Shown: piece by piece, positions 6,545-7,956 of the stretch
Layout: each line of letters starts with the position of its first letter
Numbering within the stretch: position 1 is the first letter of the stretch
Source of the DNA: Methylococcaceae bacterium
GTDB taxonomy: Bacteria; Pseudomonadota; Gammaproteobacteria; Methylococcales; Methylomonadaceae
Reading direction: 5' to 3'
Assembly (NCBI GenBank): GCA_947506075.1
Contig: CANNNN010000114.1
Span: 1 to 7,956, forward strand
Length of the DNA: 7,956 nt
Position numbers and translations under genes: made by a program
The notes under the pieces: model-generated
Database searches by the model: none
What the model was told of the DNA's origin: nothing
Seen by the model: the letters and a program-made list of their open reading frames with translations, nothing else

Positions 6545-6597
6545 CGGTTAAGCCGTGTTTGCCAGTCAATAGGGCCGGTTAAGTCGAGGCAGGTTAA
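6545..6597. repeat. three GGTTAA direct repeats in the cysS / cyclophilin control region
   Basis: CGGTTAAG occurs at 6545-6552 and again at 6576-6583, 31 bases apart (about three helical turns). A third GGTTAA is at 6592-6597. They lie in the 156-bp divergent gap, close to cysS. They could be binding sites for a regulator of cysS, but hexamer-level repeats can be chance. Confidence 0.3.
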
Positions 6598-6627
6598 ACA
6601 AAACCGTACAATCTAGCAAGCACGGGC

Positions 6628-6656
6628 TTCTCTTTCAAGACAAAAACACTTAGAAT
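6628..6656 (+). promoter_or_regulatory. possible promoter of the cyclophilin gene
   Basis: A TAGAAT -10 box (6651-6656) would place transcription start near 6663, leaving a leader of about 26 bases that includes the Shine-Dalgarno AAGGA (6678-6682). The sequence at the 17-base -35 position (TTCTCT, 6628-6633) matches the consensus at only three of six bases, so an activator or a different promoter is possible. Confidence 0.35.
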
Positions 6657-6688
6657 CGCTGCTTTGCATCATTCTTCAAGGACAAACT

Positions 6689-7270
6689 ATGCGTAATTTC
6701 ATTTTCTTCATGATGCTGCTATTAACCACAACACTCTCATTTGCAACGGAAAATCTTATGTCTGATACACCATCAAAAGTTAAATTAACCACGTCCCTGG
6801 GTGAAATTATTATTCAGCTGAATCCTGAAAAAGCGCCAATTTCATCGGTGAATTTTCTGACTTATGTTAATGAAGGCTTTTATAACGGCACCATTTTCCA
6901 TCGTATAATTCCCGGATTTATGGCCCAAGGTGGCGGCTTTGATACTGAGTTCAATCAAAAAACGGTTCATGACCCGATCAAAAACGAAGCTAATAACGGC
7001 TTGACCAACAAACGCGGTACCTTGGCGATGGCACGCACCAATGTTCCTGATTCAGCAACTGCACAATTTTTTATCAATTATAAGGATAATGATTCATTGA
7101 ATCATACCAGTCCTACAGCCAGTGGCTGGGGTTATGCGGTATTTGGCGAAGTTATTGAAGGCATGGATGTAGTCGATGCTATGGCTAAACAAGCTACCGG
7201 CAACCGTGGCGGACATCAGGATGTGCCAAAAGTCGACATCATCGTCGAAAAAGCTGAAGTTTTAAAATAG
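6689..7270 (+). CDS. ppiB: cyclophilin-type peptidyl-prolyl cis-trans isomerase with signal peptide (PpiB-like body)
   Basis: Cyclophilins speed cis/trans isomerisation of Xaa-Pro bonds during protein folding. The catalytic domain (about residues 31-193) has FHRIIPGFMAQGG (70-82), giving the catalytic arginine R72 with F77 and Q80. AQFFIN (125-130) and GWGYAVFGEVIEGMDVVD (146-163) follow, then the HQDVP ending shared with E. coli PpiB. Residues 1-19 look like a Sec signal peptide (short basic start, hydrophobic FIFFMMLLLTTTL, likely cleavage after SFA). The product should therefore be periplasmic, although its body and genome position match cytoplasmic PpiB. The ATG at 6689 has AAGGA six bases upstream. 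A second in-frame ATG (codon 24, 6758) with GGAAAA (6748-6753) before it would yield a 170-residue cytoplasmic form close to the usual PpiB length. The gene is divergent from cysS and upstream of lpxH, as in E. coli. Confidence 0.93.
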   Translation: MRNFIFFMMLLLTTTLSFATENLMSDTPSKVKLTTSLGEIIIQLNPEKAPISSVNFLTYVNEGFYNGTIFHRIIPGFMAQGGGFDTEFNQKTVHDPIKNEANNGLTNKRGTLAMARTNVPDSATAQFFINYKDNDSLNHTSPTASGWGYAVFGEVIEGMDVVDAMAKQATGNRGGHQDVPKVDIIVEKAEVLK

Positions 7271-7281
7271 ACGAAAGGCTC

Positions 7282-7321
7282 AAGGCGAAGGGCGAAAGGT
7301 AGTAAACCAGTCCTTCGCTTT
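7282..7321 (+). terminator. possible hairpin after the cyclophilin gene
   Basis: AAGGCGAAGGG (7282-7292) can pair with TCCTTCGCTTT (7311-7321) over 11 positions, two of them G-U, around an 18-base loop. Only four T follow or overlap the stem, so termination would be partial at best. The left arm can instead pair with the downstream GCCCTTT heptads, so this structure competes with others. Confidence 0.3.
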
Positions 7322-7323
7322 TA

Positions 7324-7358
7324 GCCCTTTGCCCTTTGCCCTTTGCCCTTTGCCCTTC
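7324..7358. repeat. GCCCTTT heptad tandem array
   Basis: Four perfect GCCCTTT units (7324-7351) are followed by a fifth ending GCCCTTC (7352-7358). The array ends nine bases before the likely lpxH start. The segment 7283-7299 carries the same heptad in inverse orientation (AAGGCGA, AGGGCGA, then AAG). The whole intergenic region is therefore an inverted pair of heptad repeats. Confidence 0.85.
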
Positions 7359-7366
7359 ACCTACCC

Positions 7367-7956
7367 TTGAAACAAGAAATCCTCTTCATCTCAGACCTGC
7401 ATCTTTCCCTGGAAAAACCTGAAATCACCCACCGTTTTCTTTCGTTTCTGAAGAATAGGGCGCCTAAAGCATCTGCTGTTTATATCCTGGGTGATCTTTT
7501 CGATGCCTGGATAGGCGACGACGACTTCACGCCACCGAACAACAAAATCCGGAAACAGCTTAAGCAACTGACCAATTCTGGCATTCCGGTTTATTTGCAG
7601 CAAGGCAACCGTGATTTTCTACTGGGCAAACAATTTGCCGAAGATACCGGCGTGATCCTGCTTGATGAGTACGCTGTGATTGATTTGTACGGTACACCGA
7701 CGTTGCTTACGCACGGCGATTTGCTGTGTACTGATGATTTGCCCTACCAAGTGTTTCGCGTCAAAGCGCATAGCCCTGAGTGGCAAGAATCCGTGCTATC
7801 CAAACCTCTGTTATTGCGGTTGTTGGCTGCGCGCTGGTATCGTATCCGCAGTTATTTCCACAAACGCAAAAAAACCCAGGACATCATGGATGTTAATCAG
7901 GACACGGTAACGACAGTCATGCGTGAAAAGCGCTGCCTACGCTTGATTCATGGTCA
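7367..7956 (+). CDS. lpxH: UDP-2,3-diacylglucosamine diphosphatase, 3' end cut off by the window
   Basis: LpxH hydrolyses UDP-2,3-diacylglucosamine to lipid X and UMP, the fourth step of lipid A synthesis, at the inner face of the inner membrane. The calcineurin-like metallophosphoesterase signature is clear. D10 and H12 are in FISDLHL, D43 is in LGDLFDAWIGDDD, N81 and R82 are in GNRDFLLGK, H116 is in THGDLLCTDD, and H195 begins the HGH metal-binding motif at the window edge. IMDVN (173-177) is also family-typical. About 196 residues are present; E. coli LpxH has 240, so roughly 40-50 are missing. No ATG or GTG occurs at a sensible place. TTG at 7367 gives MKQEILFISDLHL, the expected N-terminus, and an in-frame stop lies at 7322-7324. 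An alternative TTG at 7343 would add eight residues. No Shine-Dalgarno is seen; pyrimidine-rich heptads occupy that place. The order after the cyclophilin gene matches E. coli. Confidence 0.95.
   Translation, partial: MKQEILFISDLHLSLEKPEITHRFLSFLKNRAPKASAVYILGDLFDAWIGDDDFTPPNNKIRKQLKQLTNSGIPVYLQQGNRDFLLGKQFAEDTGVILLDEYAVIDLYGTPTLLTHGDLLCTDDLPYQVFRVKAHSPEWQESVLSKPLLLRLLAARWYRIRSYFHKRKKTQDIMDVNQDTVTTVMREKRCLRLIHG

Noticed and set aside
6541..6569. TTGACT (minus strand, 6564-6569) as the cysS promoter -35
   Set aside because: At 16-18 bases downstream only poor -10 matches occur (CGAATC or similar), and the transcript would be essentially leaderless.
7324..7358. Heptad array as a CRISPR array
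   Set aside because: Units are 7 bases, contiguous and without spacers.

Overview
This window looks like a gammaproteobacterial chromosome segment with moderate GC. The main evidence is the block cysS (minus) divergent from a cyclophilin gene and lpxH (plus), the same arrangement as cysS / ppiB-lpxH in Escherichia coli, together with a tmRNA whose tag begins ANDENY. An aerobic environmental gammaproteobacterium, possibly a methanotroph of the Methylococcales, would fit, but the genus cannot be fixed from this sequence.

Layout. Bases 1-147 hold the 5' part of the tmRNA gene ssrA on the minus strand; its 3' part lies beyond the window start. Its promoter is at about 157-187 and overlaps a perfect 18-bp palindrome. 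Bases 188-353 are noncoding and carry two identical G8/C8 tracts 105 bp apart. Bases 354-3678 hold two overlapping minus-strand genes for related large P-loop GTPases with C-terminal membrane segments, resembling the tandem pairs of bacterial dynamin-like proteins. A divergent gap of 135 bp leads to a plus-strand lipoprotein gene (3814-4242). This converges, with a 2-base gap, on a minus-strand DUF2959-type helical protein gene (4245-4952). Bases 4953-5143 are noncoding and hold a 113-bp unit bounded by imperfect 20-bp inverted repeats. cysS (5147-6532, minus) is complete. After a 156-bp divergent control region come a cyclophilin with a signal peptide (6689-7270) and lpxH (from 7367), which runs off the window end. 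Between these last two lies an array of GCCCTTT heptads facing an inverted heptad arm.

How the genes fit together. cysS, the cyclophilin, lpxH and ssrA are housekeeping functions: aminoacylation, proline isomerisation, lipid A synthesis and ribosome rescue. The GTPase pair is the least understood part. The two proteins share the unusual G3 sequence PDFDS and a downstream VVSxExYxDxxxW signature, so they appear paralogous and are probably co-translated partners, plausibly acting on membrane. The lipoprotein and the DUF2959 protein between that pair and cysS have no known function, and nothing here proves that they work with the GTPases.
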